A stretch of DNA of 64,000 bases from positions 4,712,001 to 4,776,000 of the forward strand of contig OY970256.1 in the NCBI GenBank assembly GCA_963715565.1, written 5' to 3'. The notes beneath the pieces were generated by a model. It made no database searches, was not told where the DNA came from, and was given only the letters and a program-made list of their open reading frames with translations. Source of the DNA: JACVRN01 sp963715565 (GTDB taxonomy: Bacteria > Acidobacteriota > Blastocatellia > Pyrinomonadales > Pyrinomonadaceae). Both the position numbers and the translations under genes were made by a program. Every line of letters begins with the position of its first letter. Positions within the stretch are counted from its first letter, which is position 1. Shown piece by piece: positions 55,050 through 64,000 of the stretch.

Positions 55050-55430
55050 ATGTCTATGAAACTGTACGTCGGGAATTTGTCATTCCAGACGACGAGCGAA
55101 GATTTGCAGCAACTGTTCGGTCAGGCCGGAACGGTCGAGTCCGCCAATGTCATTGAGGATCGCGAAACGGGTCGCTCGCGCGGCTTCGGCTTTGTCGAAA
55201 TGTCTTCCAAGGAGGAAGGCGAAGCTGCCATCGCGCAGTTCAACGGCAAAGAGCTTAACGGTCGTAACCTGACCGTCAATGAAGCTCGGGCGCGTGAAGA
55301 TCGCGGCCCGCGCGGCGGCGGTGGCGGTCGCGGAGGCTTTAACCGTGGCGGAGGCGGCGGCGGAGGAGGCCGTGGCGGTTTCGGTGGTGGTGGCGGCGGT
55401 GGCCGCAACGACCGCTCGCCTCGCTGGTAA
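55050..55430 (+). CDS. RRM RNA-binding protein 3, Gly-rich tail
   Basis: Protein of 126 residues. RRM with RNP2 KLYVGNLSF and RNP1 RSRGFGFVEM, and a basic hinge EARAREDRGPRGGGG. The glycine/arginine tail of about 40 residues ends NDRSPRW. Nearly the same as RRM 1 and 2 in the first 80 residues. ATG 55050 is placed by identity with the other copies (MSMKLYVGN). It is followed by a terminator and then, on the same strand, a DEAD-box helicase gene. RRM protein plus helicase plus IF-1 is a typical cold-adaptation set for translation. Confidence 0.92.
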   Translation: MSMKLYVGNLSFQTTSEDLQQLFGQAGTVESANVIEDRETGRSRGFGFVEMSSKEEGEAAIAQFNGKELNGRNLTVNEARAREDRGPRGGGGGRGGFNRGGGGGGGGRGGFGGGGGGGRNDRSPRW

Positions 55431-55460
55431 GTTCCCGCGAGCAACCGGCGACACTTTACA

Positions 55461-55510
55461 AAAAGCGCCCCCGGCAGAAACAGAACGGTTCACCGGGGGC
55501 CTTTAATTTT
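55461..55510 (+). terminator. terminator of RRM gene 3
   Basis: AAAGCGCCCCCGG (55462-55474) pairs with CCGGGGGCCTTT (55493-55504), one bulged C, followed by AATTTT. It sits between the RRM gene and the helicase gene and may allow read-through only under some conditions. Confidence 0.75.
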
Positions 55511-55575
55511 GTCCATACAAGAAAATGGAGCGCACCGCTTGAGCAAGAGGCTCGCGAAGTGCGCGGAAAGACTAG

Positions 55576-56796
55576 ATGAATTTTACGGAACTACAACTTA
55601 ATCCTGAGCTGGTTCGCGCGTGCGACCAACTCGGATACACTGAGCCGACTCCGATTCAGAGAGAAGCGATTCCCGTCGTGATGACGGGCGCGGACCTCAT
55701 CGGCTGTGCGGAGACAGGCACGGGAAAGACAGCCGCTTTCCTACTGCCCATCATTCAAAGGCTGATGGAAACCAAACGTCCGGGCGTGCGCGTGCTTGTC
55801 ATAGCGCCGACGCGCGAGCTTGCTTTGCAGATTGAAGCCAGCTATCGCGAGCTTGCGCCCAAGAAGAGTCCTCGTTGTGCAACGCTCATCGGCGGCACAG
55901 GCATGGAGCGACAGCGCGAAGCTTTGCGCACGGGCGCTCAAGTCGTCATCGCGACACCTGGACGACTGCTTGATCATCTCGAAAGAAAAGCGCTCAATCT
56001 AACGTACGTGGAAGTGCTCGTCCTTGACGAAGCCGACCGTATGCTGGACATGGGTTTCTGGCCCTCTATTAAAAGAGTGCTGAATCTCTTGCCCGCGAAA
56101 CGCCAGACGCTGCTTTTCTCTGCCACCATGTCACCGGCCATAGAAGAGATTGCGCGCTCGAACATGCACAAGCCGCAGATGGTCGAAGTGAGCGTGCGCG
56201 GACGCGCGCCGATTTCAGTCGAGCAAACAGCTTATCCTGTGGAAGCTTCGTCGAAGACGGCGCTCCTGCTAGACCTTCTTGAGCGTGAACAGTTGGACCG
56301 CGTGCTTATCTTTACGCGCACGCGGCGCGGAGCCGAAAGGCTTTCGCACATTCTTACCGCTCGTGAGCATAGCGCGAATCGTATTCACGCAGACCGCACG
56401 CAGCCGCAGCGCGAAGCCGCGCTACGGGATTTCAAGCGCGGAGCAACGCGCGTGCTCGTGGCGACGGACATCGCCGCGCGCGGCATTGACGTTGACGCGG
56501 TCTCACACGTAATTAATTACGATGTCCCCATGGCCCCGGAAGATTACGTGCATCGCATTGGCCGCACGGGTCGTGCCGGAAAGGCTGGCCGCGCGATTAC
56601 GCTGGTCACGCCTGCCGAAGAACTTTCGGTTCGCTCAATCGAGCGGCTGACGGGCCAGTCGATTGAACGCGTGGTGCTGCCCGCTTTCGGCGGCACGCGA
56701 ACGAGCGTGAACGCGGGAGCAGCGAAGACGTTTGCTCCCATGAGACAGGCTGCGAGCATCGGGCGACGCTCGTTTCGCCCGCGCCGCTCACGCTAA
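55576..56796 (+). CDS. DEAD-box RNA helicase
   Basis: ATP-dependent RNA helicase of 406 residues, RhlE/CsdA-like. Motifs in order: Q motif (FTELQLNPELVRACDQLGYTEPTPIQREAIP), motif I AETGTGKT, Ia PTRELALQ, Ib TPGRLLDHL, II DEAD (VLDEADRMLDMGF), III SAT, IV VLIFTRTRRGAERL, V ATDIAARGIDV, VI HRIGRTGRAGK. The C-terminus is a short basic tail without an added RNA-binding domain. These proteins unwind structured RNA in ribosome assembly and in the cold. It follows RRM gene 3 and precedes infA. Confidence 0.95.
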   Translation: MNFTELQLNPELVRACDQLGYTEPTPIQREAIPVVMTGADLIGCAETGTGKTAAFLLPIIQRLMETKRPGVRVLVIAPTRELALQIEASYRELAPKKSPRCATLIGGTGMERQREALRTGAQVVIATPGRLLDHLERKALNLTYVEVLVLDEADRMLDMGFWPSIKRVLNLLPAKRQTLLFSATMSPAIEEIARSNMHKPQMVEVSVRGRAPISVEQTAYPVEASSKTALLLDLLEREQLDRVLIFTRTRRGAERLSHILTAREHSANRIHADRTQPQREAALRDFKRGATRVLVATDIAARGIDVDAVSHVINYDVPMAPEDYVHRIGRTGRAGKAGRAITLVTPAEELSVRSIERLTGQSIERVVLPAFGGTRTSVNAGAAKTFAPMRQAASIGRRSFRPRRSR

Positions 56797-56873
56797 TTAC
56801 TAACGTTGGAAAGGGACGCTCGGACTGTTAAAAGCCCTTGCGTCCCGCATTAAACAAAGAAGGAGAAAACTGG

Positions 56874-57095
56874 TTGTCAAAAGAAGACCTGATTCCAGCC
56901 GAAGGCGTCGTGGTGGATAAACTGCCTAACGCTTTCTTCAAAGTTCAAATCGACGGCAGTGACCACATCGTGCTGGCACAGATTTCCGGCAAGATGAGGA
57001 AAAATTTTATACGCATTCTGGCAGGCGACCGCGTCAGCGTTGAGCTCTCACCCTACGATCTCACAAGAGGGCGTATTACTTACAGGTACAAATAA
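56874..57095 (+). CDS. infA: translation initiation factor IF-1
   Basis: Protein of 73 residues with the S1/OB fold: SKEDLIPAEGVVVDKLPNAFFKVQIDGSDHIVLAQISGKMRKNFIRILAGDRVSVELSPYDLTRGRITYRYK, a full-length IF-1. It binds the ribosomal A site in initiation. The start is TTG 56874, with GAAGGAG 9 bases upstream; no in-frame ATG gives the right length. Normally infA lies in the ribosomal protein or secY cluster. Here it is with an RNA helicase and RRM gene, so it may be a second, cold-linked IF-1. Confidence 0.93.
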   Translation: MSKEDLIPAEGVVVDKLPNAFFKVQIDGSDHIVLAQISGKMRKNFIRILAGDRVSVELSPYDLTRGRITYRYK

Positions 57096-57159
57096 AGTTT
57101 TCTGAATTGGTAAAAGCGACAAGATCAGAAGCGTTTCATGACGGATGAGAGGAGGCGAG

Positions 57160-57516
57160 ATGGAGAAACATATCTATACTGTTGGTGATCGTGTGGAGAA
57201 GTTCTGCGAAACGTGCGGCGAGGAGCGTGGGCACGTGGTCGCATCCGTGACTAAGGCTGGAAAGGTTTCGCGCGTCAGTTGCCCGCAATGCGGCACGCGC
57301 GGCTCTTTTAAGAGTGGAACCGTGACGGCCCAACGCGCTACCGCCAAGTCGGGCGCGCCTTACGACCGCACGCGCACGTATCGCGCCGGTCAGACCCTGA
57401 TGCACCCCACATTCGGGCCGGGAGAAGTGACGGCGGTCATCGAGCCGCAGAAGATAGACGTCCTCTTCTCCGATAGAATGCGACGCCTTATACACGGGCA
57501 TGCTGCTCAAGGGTAG
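57160..57516 (+). CDS. zinc-ribbon and CarD-like beta-domain protein
   Basis: Protein of 118 residues. The N-terminal part has YTVGDRVEKFCETCGEERGHVVASVTKAGKVSRVSCPQCGTRG, two CxxC pairs forming a zinc ribbon. The C-terminal part reads YRAGQTLMHPTFGPGEVTAVIEPQKIDVLFSDRMRRLIHG, a small barrel like those of CarD/TRCF RNA-polymerase-binding domains. ATG 57160 is chosen because GAGGAGG lies 5 bases upstream. Role unknown, perhaps binding nucleic acid or RNA polymerase. It overlaps the next gene by 17 bases. Confidence 0.65.
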   Translation: MEKHIYTVGDRVEKFCETCGEERGHVVASVTKAGKVSRVSCPQCGTRGSFKSGTVTAQRATAKSGAPYDRTRTYRAGQTLMHPTFGPGEVTAVIEPQKIDVLFSDRMRRLIHGHAAQG

Positions 57517-57736
57517 ACTCGGATTTAGCAAGCGCCGCAAGCGGCGCAAAAAACAACCAAGCGTCGTCCGGCGAGTGGCTGAAGGCATGCGGCTGACTTT
57601 TCGTGCCGAACTGATGCCCGGTAGAGAGGCATTGGAGCGCACGTTCATAGTCGGTCGCGTGCTTGCCAACGGGCGCGTGGAACTGGTTGGCCTCGGCGGC
57701 CAGCATGCCATCACGGAATTTGAAGCTATGCCGTGA
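57500..57736 (+). CDS. small basic hypothetical protein
   Basis: Not recognised. The 78-residue protein has a very basic first third (KGRLGFSKRRKRRKKQPSVVRRVAEG) and a beta-rich second part (MRLTFRAELMPGREALERTFIVGRVLANGRVELVGLGGQHAITEFEAM). It overlaps the preceding gene by 17 bases in another frame, which suggests coupled translation. Its basic arm suggests nucleic-acid contact. No close Shine-Dalgarno, so the exact start is open. Confidence 0.5.
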   Translation: MLLKGRLGFSKRRKRRKKQPSVVRRVAEGMRLTFRAELMPGREALERTFIVGRVLANGRVELVGLGGQHAITEFEAMP

Positions 57737-57958
57737 ACTGTTTCAAAGCTTGAAACACGGCTCGCGCCCGTAACTATCAGCCGTAAACTTTAATAAGCGC
57801 AGCGATTTGAAAATTAACGGCTCGCGTCGAGCGCGCTTTCGTCTGGTCTAAACTTTCCCCTTGATTATCGAGAGCCGTCGCTTGTTCCCCTTTAAAGCGT
57901 TCACATTATTTATCTGTAAAGAAGCGAGAGAAATTATTTCTCAATAGAATGATTCTTA

Positions 57959-57974
57959 TGTACGTCAGCGCGCA
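57959..57974 (+). promoter_or_regulatory. CRP-type palindrome, weaker, before radical SAM gene 3
   Basis: TGTACGTCAGCGCGCA, preceded by TTA, with TATACT at 57982-57987, exactly 7 bases downstream. It matches the arrangement at 50204. Confidence 0.45.
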
Positions 57975-58022
57975 TAATTGCTATACTTTTTATTGCTAGG
58001 GTTTGACACAACAACTTTCCAC

Positions 58023-58075
58023 GCGACATCTGGATCGAGTTCCCCGGCTCCCTCCTTATGCCAATTGTTTGGTTG
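58023..58075 (+). ncRNA. CGACATC leader motif, copy D
   Basis: CGACATCTGGATC, hairpin GAGTT-CCCC-GGCTC, then CCTCCTTATGCCAATTGTT. AACAAC at 58010-58015 can pair with GTTGTT at 58071-58076, closing the same outer helix as copy C. Sequence in the hairpin differs from copies A-C but pairs. Confidence 0.55.
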
Positions 58076-58146
58076 TTTCTTTCCACTTCCACGACCGCAC
58101 GAAGGGTCAGACCAAATTACAAGACACAAACAGTTGGCAGAGGACT

Positions 58147-59733
<1,587 letters not shown>

Positions 59734-59976
59734 GCAGAAAGCCCCTGAAGGGGGCGGAAGAATTTAGCCCACGGCGTGAGCCGTGGGGTGAGTAACGAAT
59801 ACAGATTAAGAGCCCCTGAAAGGGGCGAAAGAGATTCCGAAGTGAACTTCTTCCGCCCCCTTCAGGGGCTCAAGATATTTACGAACTCTTACGTCGAACT
59901 CGCGTGAAACTATATCTGCGCTTCCTTTGCGCCCTCTCTGCGTCTCGGCGGTGAATCTCGTTTGAGACTCATCCGC
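59734..59976. repeat. palindromic repeat, CCCCTGAAGGGG family
   Basis: Perfect 23-base inverted arms 59740-59762 and 59848-59870 (AGCCCCTGAAGGGGGCGGAA and mirror). Inside are a hairpin GCCCACGGC...GCCGTGGGGT (59767-59789) and a third unit AGCCCCTGAAAGGGGCG (59811-59827). A right half of the CACCGCCGAGACGC family follows near 59918-59956. It separates convergent genes. Confidence 0.8.
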
Positions 59977-61521
59977 TTACGGCTGGTCTTCCGGTAGCCC
60001 TTCCGCCTTGAGCCTGCGCTTGGCCGCAATCAATCCTTCCTGCAATTCCGTCGGCTCCGGCTCCTCCGGCAGCTTCTTCATCGCGCGCATCATGGTCTTT
60101 TTCGTGAAGACCTGCGCGCGCCACTGGGCTATGCGCTCTATCAAGTGCTGGTAGGCCGTGACGGGCGTGGGCTCGCGCGGCGTTTCCAGTGTGAGCAGAC
60201 TTCCCAGGTGGTTGGCGCTCGTGACGCGCGCTCCCATATCAGGAATAGTTCCGTCCGGCTTCTGGCAGAACTTGAGCAGGATTGTTTTGATGATGGAGGT
60301 GTGGTCGAAAATCGTGCTAGACACCTTGCCCCTCTCGACCCAGGGCGAAACGATGATGGCCGGGACACGCACGCCGTACTCGCGAAAATTCGCATTGTCA
60401 TCCACCGCCTCATCCGGTGGGTGTACGTGATCGTAAAAGCCTCCGTGCTCGTCGTAAACAATGAGCAGGAGCGTGCGGGGCCACGCGGGGCTGTTGATGA
60501 CGGCGTTGTAGAGCTTGAGCACCAAATCCTGACCTGCCATCACGTCCGAAGGCGGGTGGTCGTCGTTGGATTCCATTGGGCCCGTGACGTGGTAATCAAA
60601 ATAGTTCGGGTCAATCCAGGAGACGGATGCTAGATCGCCCCTCTCCGCATGGTCCAGAAACGTCGTGCGGCTGAAAGTCGTCTTCCGGTCGAACCAGAAA
60701 AATTTGCCGAAACTTCCGACGCGATAGTTACCGTCAAGGAGGCGCAGCGTCGCTATGTCATGCGCGTACCATCTCCACGAGACTTTAGCCGCATCTAGAT
60801 GGCGTATAAACGAAGGGAGATTATAGAGAGGGACTCTTTTGTTATCCTTGCTCCCGTCCGCGCGGCCCATGATTGAATAGAGGCGGTTGGGCCACGTAGC
60901 TCCACGCACGGGGCTGAACCACTTGTCGCAGATGCAGAAGTTGCGCGCCAGGTGGTCGTAAACGGGCACGGTCGAGCCGTTGTGATAGCCCATGATATTG
61001 CCGGGGTCGTCGGTCGGGTGACGCGCAGCATAATCTTCCACGAAGCCGCCGTTGTTATTGCTTACCTGAAGGGCTACGCACGCCGCCGAGTGGCAAGGGT
61101 CGTTCTGAAAGATGGTGCTCGTAAAAGGATGAATCTCGTAGTCTTTCTCTTTGTAGCGATTTGATAGACCAGCCGTCAGACCGTCCACCTCGTCGCGCCC
61201 GCCTTCCAATTTCAAATAGCCGAGCATCTGGTCGAACGAGCGGTTCTCAAGCATGAGCACGACGATGTGATCTATCTTGTTCAGTCGTTCCTGATCGGTG
61301 GGGTCAACTCCGCCGTGTACAAACTTTGTGACGGCCTTTTTGACGACGGCGCGTTTCGCTTTTTTGGTCGGCGCGGGCCGTGTTTTGGTTGGAGCGGCTT
61401 TCAGGGTCTTCGGCGCAGCCGCCTTCTTTACGGTTTTCTTCTTCGCAGCTTTACCGGTTTTGGTAGAGCGTGTCGCCTTCTTCGTTTTAGCTTTGCGACT
61501 AGCTTTTCGCTTATCGGCCAT
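59977..61521 (-). CDS. phospholipase C-type phosphoesterase with Lys/Ala-rich N-terminus
   Basis: Enzyme of 514 residues of the acid phosphatase AcpA/phospholipase C family. The catalytic fold starts IDHIVVLMLENRSFDQMLGYL (metal Glu/Asn and nucleophile region), then GATWPNRLYSIMG, WIDPNYFDYH, LLLIVYDEHGGFYDHVHPP (Asp, Glu, His metal ligands) and YGVRVPAIIVSPWV. The first 65 residues are almost only Lys, Ala, Thr and Arg (KKATRS, KKKTVKKAA and similar), as in histone H1, and take the place where family members have a Tat signal. So localisation is unclear. Probably hydrolyses phosphodiesters or phosphomonoesters. Confidence 0.87.
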   Translation of the reverse strand: MADKRKASRKAKTKKATRSTKTGKAAKKKTVKKAAAPKTLKAAPTKTRPAPTKKAKRAVVKKAVTKFVHGGVDPTDQERLNKIDHIVVLMLENRSFDQMLGYLKLEGGRDEVDGLTAGLSNRYKEKDYEIHPFTSTIFQNDPCHSAACVALQVSNNNGGFVEDYAARHPTDDPGNIMGYHNGSTVPVYDHLARNFCICDKWFSPVRGATWPNRLYSIMGRADGSKDNKRVPLYNLPSFIRHLDAAKVSWRWYAHDIATLRLLDGNYRVGSFGKFFWFDRKTTFSRTTFLDHAERGDLASVSWIDPNYFDYHVTGPMESNDDHPPSDVMAGQDLVLKLYNAVINSPAWPRTLLLIVYDEHGGFYDHVHPPDEAVDDNANFREYGVRVPAIIVSPWVERGKVSSTIFDHTSIIKTILLKFCQKPDGTIPDMGARVTSANHLGSLLTLETPREPTPVTAYQHLIERIAQWRAQVFTKKTMMRAMKKLPEEPEPTELQEGLIAAKRRLKAEGLPEDQP

Positions 61522-61842
61522 GATGCACTCCTATCTGGAAAATTAGACTTAAGACGAGCGACGCGGGCGAGATTATCAAGATGCGCTCCGGATAATTTCG
61601 AAAGATCAACCGCGAGAGTGAGGCTAATGAGAGCGTTCTCGTTAGCAGAATCAATGACTGGAAAACGGCCACACAATATGCACGTCAAAGGCAAATGTCA
61701 ATAGTTGGTTTGCAAAGCGTCGCCCGCGGAGCACGGATGCTCCTGTCAATAATAGGGCTGAAAAAAGAGAAGCGCGCCGCACATCCTTCGTGCGCGGCGC
61801 GCTTCTCTCGAATATCTCGCTCGATAAAAGCTTCGCGATGCC
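61522..61842. other. intergenic region with terminator
   Basis: Contains the terminator of the methyltransferase gene (61761-61807) and the upstream region of the phosphoesterase gene. The spacer 61560-61740 shows no clear gene. Confidence 0.55.
61761..61807 (-). terminator. rho-independent terminator of methyltransferase gene
   Basis: On the minus strand a stem GAGAAGCGCGCC(GC)GCGCAC / GTGCGGCGCGCTTCTC is followed at once by TTTTTT (A6 at 61761-61766 on the plus strand). A textbook intrinsic terminator, 36 bases after the stop codon. Confidence 0.88.
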
Positions 61843-62922
61843 TTAGCTCTTGCGAGCGACGTAGAAGTAGTTCATCACGTCGTGCGGAGGCTGTTCCACC
61901 CGGACGCTCTTGAAACCGGCCTCGGCCAGCATTTTTTCGGCTGTCTCGACACCCCACATCGTGCCTAATCCAGCACCACCTAGAGCCAGCGAGACAGTCA
62001 TGCAGTGCATGCAGGAGATGGTGTAGAGAAACGGGCCGACCGGGTGGTTCATGTTCTTGTGCACATCGCACGAGCCCGCGATGTCCTGCATCAGAAACGT
62101 GCCGTCCGATTTCAGCGCTTGTGAAATCACGCCGAGCACGCGCTGTGGCTGTGCCTGATCGTGTACGGCGTCGAAGGCCGTGACGAGATCGTATTTCTCC
62201 ACTTCATCGATCATCGCCACGTCCTTGACGACAAAGCACACGTTCTTTAATCCCTTCTCTTCGGCTTCGAGGCGCGCCTTTGCGATGCCTTCGTCCGAAA
62301 AGTCGTAGCCCATAAAACTGCTGTGCGGGAACGTCTCGGCCAGAAGGTTCAACGTGCGCCCGCTACCGCAGCCAATGTCGAGCACCTTGATGCCGCGCGT
62401 CAAGCTTTCGGTCAGACCGTGGACCATGGGCAGAATCGTATCAATCAAGGCCGCGCCCACCGTCTGCGTGCTCTCTTCGGCCATCACCTCGTGAAAGCGC
62501 CCGTAGGCGGAATAGGGGACTCCGCCACCGTTGCGAAAACATTCTATGATGCGGTCTTCGACACCGCCGAGCACAGAGATGAACTGCATGGTGTTCGCCA
62601 CGTTGTTCGCTCCGGCGGCGCGCGTCAGCGCCAGAGCGTGCTCGGGCGGCAGGTAGTAGGTCTCGCGCTCGGTATCGTATTCGACGATGCGCCCCGTCGT
62701 CATCGCTCCCAGCCACTCGCGCACGTAACGCTCCTCAAGGCCGGAGGCTTCGGCAATCTCAAGCGATGTCGAAGGCTCAAGACGCGCCATCACGTCAAAG
62801 AGACCCGTGCGATGGCCTATGCTCGACATCAGGGCTAGACCGGCGCTATTTAAGACGCCGACCATTCTTTCCATAAACGCTTCAGCTTTTGCTTGTTGTA
62901 TCTCGGTTACAGTCGCAATCAT
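61843..62922 (-). CDS. class I SAM-dependent methyltransferase
   Basis: Enzyme of 359 residues. The N-terminal part is a winged-helix dimerisation region (VGVLNSAGLALMSSIGHRTGLFDVMARLEPSTSLEIAEASGLEERYVREWLGAMTTGRIVEYD). The Rossmann core carries motif I KVLDIGCGSGRTLNLLAE, FMGYDFSDEGIAKARLEA, VKDVAMIDEVEKYDLVTAFDAVHDQAQPQRVL and QALKSDGTFLMQDIA. The arrangement fits the Rv2258c-like/COQ5-like class of small-molecule O- or C-methyltransferases. GGAGAAACTGACGAAA precedes the ATG. Stand-alone gene with its own terminator; substrate unknown. Confidence 0.87.
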   Translation of the reverse strand: MIATVTEIQQAKAEAFMERMVGVLNSAGLALMSSIGHRTGLFDVMARLEPSTSLEIAEASGLEERYVREWLGAMTTGRIVEYDTERETYYLPPEHALALTRAAGANNVANTMQFISVLGGVEDRIIECFRNGGGVPYSAYGRFHEVMAEESTQTVGAALIDTILPMVHGLTESLTRGIKVLDIGCGSGRTLNLLAETFPHSSFMGYDFSDEGIAKARLEAEEKGLKNVCFVVKDVAMIDEVEKYDLVTAFDAVHDQAQPQRVLGVISQALKSDGTFLMQDIAGSCDVHKNMNHPVGPFLYTISCMHCMTVSLALGGAGLGTMWGVETAEKMLAEAGFKSVRVEQPPHDVMNYFYVARKS

Positions 62923-63316
62923 TTTCGTCAGTTTCTCCTACAAAACTTTCAGCTAATCTTTACGGCCCACGACGCGTCAAACTCGCTTGAAGCACCGAAG
63001 GGCGCTCGGTCTCGAACTACGAGACGCATACTAGAGCTAATACGTACGGAAGTCGTTAGACGCCTTTGAGATTTTTATGAAATAGTTCTGAAAGCTTTAA
63101 GTCAGGACGGCGCAGAGGTTTACAGGACGAGCATTCTCCGCGAAGCAATCACCGCCGAGACGCGGAGGACGCGGAGTTAACGCAGAGAGAGTTGAATCAT
63201 TTTCTCTGCGCTTCCTCCGCGCCCTTCGCGTCTCGGCGGTGAGTCTGAACCGAAACTGTCCCGCTAAAGAAAATTCAGGAGACAGGGAATCGCCGTTTCG
63301 TCTTATACTCATGCTA
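62923..63316. repeat. intergenic region with CACCGCCGAGACGC inverted repeat
   Basis: Left arm CACCGCCGAGACGCGGAGG through GTTAACGCAGAGAGA (63150-63190) and right arm TCTCTGCGCTTCCTCCGCGC through TCTCGGCGGTG (63202-63241) are imperfect inverted repeats with an 11-base loop. This is the most complete member of a family seen also at 281, 10018, 33358 and 59918. A TATACT box at 63304-63309 lies just before the methyltransferase start. The rest is empty. Confidence 0.7.
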
Positions 63317-64000
63317 ATGGAAAAAGCACGCGCCGCGCGCAATCGAACAATGACGATTTCCGCAAAGGAGCTTCAGACATACAAGCAGCGCCTCGTGCGT
63401 TTGCAGTCTCCCACGCAGTTGGAAAACGTGCTGGATAAAACCATCTGTCAGGATGTGTTTGAGGCGATACGGTTTTTACCAGGTGAGTCCGTGGACCTCT
63501 TGTTCGCGGACCCGCCCTACAACCTGTCCAAGACATTTAACGAGCAGACGTTTCAGCAGACCTCGCTGGCGAAGTACGAAGCGTGGCTCGACGGGTGGCT
63601 CGCAGAAACTCGCAGGCTGTTGAAGCCTTCGGCGTCCGTTTACGTCTGCGGCGATTGGCGTTCTTCAGCCGCCATACACCGCGCCGGGGCAAAGTATTTC
63701 AAGGTGCGAAACCGCATTACGTGGGAGCGCGAGAAGGGCCGGGGCGCAAAGGCCAACTGGAAGAATTGCTCCGAAGACATCTGGTTCTTTACCGTCTCGG
63801 ACAGCTATACGTTCAACGTACGGGAAGTGATGCTCAAGCGACAGGCGCTTGCGCCCTACACGGACGAGGGCGGGAGGCCGAAGGATTGGGAGGAGCAAAC
63901 GAACGGCAGATTTCGGCTGACGCATCCTTCCAACATCTGGACCGATCTGGTCGTGCCGTTCTGGTCCATGCCGGAAAACACAGAGCATCCGACACAGAAG
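63317..64000 (+). CDS. DNA adenine/cytosine-N4 methyltransferase, partial (runs off window)
   Basis: The first 228 residues of a site-specific DNA methyltransferase. DKTICQDVFEAIRFLPGESVDLLFADPPYNLSKTF holds the catalytic motif IV DPPY at residues 65-68. WLAETRRLLKPSASVYVCGDWRSS is motif V-VI, and PENTEHPTQK at 219-228 is the start of the motif leading to the AdoMet site. DPPY before the AdoMet motif indicates the beta class. The reading frame is open at 64000, so the C-terminal AdoMet-binding half lies beyond the window. ATG 63317 or ATG 63311, both without Shine-Dalgarno; a TATACT box ends at 63309, so the mRNA may be leaderless. A restriction partner is not visible. Confidence 0.9.
   Translation, partial: MEKARAARNRTMTISAKELQTYKQRLVRLQSPTQLENVLDKTICQDVFEAIRFLPGESVDLLFADPPYNLSKTFNEQTFQQTSLAKYEAWLDGWLAETRRLLKPSASVYVCGDWRSSAAIHRAGAKYFKVRNRITWEREKGRGAKANWKNCSEDIWFFTVSDSYTFNVREVMLKRQALAPYTDEGGRPKDWEEQTNGRFRLTHPSNIWTDLVVPFWSMPENTEHPTQK

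Larger units (their letters stand above)
57737..58146 (+). other. long leader and promoter region of radical SAM gene 3
   Basis: A small hairpin GTTTCAA-AGC-TTGAAAC near 57740-57757 may end the previous transcript. The palindrome at 57959, TATACT at 57982-57987 and the CGACATC leader motif at 58023 follow in the same order and spacing as before radical SAM gene 1. AGAGGA before ATG 58147 is the ribosome binding site. No gene in between. Confidence 0.6.

Noticed and set aside
55080..55493. Long minus-strand frames opposite the RRM genes
   Set aside because: Pro- or Ala-rich shadows of the glycine-rich tail, in antisense to a clear RRM gene; the same pattern is seen opposite 46001-46360.

Overview
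The window looks like a chromosomal segment of an Acidobacteriota bacterium, most likely of the Blastocatellia type. This is inferred from a PadR regulator overlapping a roughly 900-residue MacB/FtsX permease of the acidobacterial ADOP type, many small Acidobacteria-like hypothetical proteins, an ECF sigma/anti-sigma pair followed by DUF4097 proteins, and several palindromic repeat families. Base composition is moderately GC-rich throughout. No rRNA, tRNA, CRISPR array or insertion sequence was seen.

Layout. 1-3.7 kb: repeats, then PadR and ADOP permease. 3.7-6.4 kb: small same-strand genes (HicAB, zinc ribbon, membrane protein, nucleotidyltransferase pair, VOC protein) separated by related attC-like sequences, resembling integron cassettes without an integrase. 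6.4-10 kb: Tat-type sulfatase, nitrilase-family amidohydrolase and M20 peptidase. 10-14.8 kb: GH19-like endolysin, OmpA/peptidoglycan-binding protein and GH18-like protein, two of them with histone-H1-like Lys/Ala tails. 15-18.8 kb: ECF sigma factor, anti-sigma factor and two DUF4097 proteins, then dcd. 19.5-27.7 kb: a polysaccharide locus with glycosyltransferases, an SGNH protein and a sulfatase-fold protein. 27.8-30.1 kb: a second attC-like cluster with HicBA, HNH and a hypothetical gene. 30-33.4 kb: a duplicated promoter-bearing element, a 21-bp minisatellite and a crystallin/metalloprotease fusion.

34-59.7 kb is the most unusual part. It reads as a partly duplicated stress (probably cold or nutrient) island. 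It has two Crp-family regulators, two RNA polymerase omega-like proteins, two DnaJ-zinc-finger-only proteins, two further pairs of hypothetical paralogs and three RRM RNA-binding proteins with long conserved 5' leaders. It also has a fatty-acid desaturase, a DEAD-box helicase, IF-1, two degenerate receivers, a STAS protein, a glutamate-cysteine-ligase/CBS fusion and three B12-binding radical SAM enzymes. Two shared regulatory signals tie the island together: a CRP-type palindrome (TGTG-N8-CACA), seen seven times, and a short structured leader starting CGACATC, seen four times.

59.7-64 kb: a palindromic repeat, a phospholipase-C-type phosphoesterase with a Lys/Ala tail, a SAM methyltransferase with a clear terminator, and the start of a DNA methyltransferase that runs off the window.
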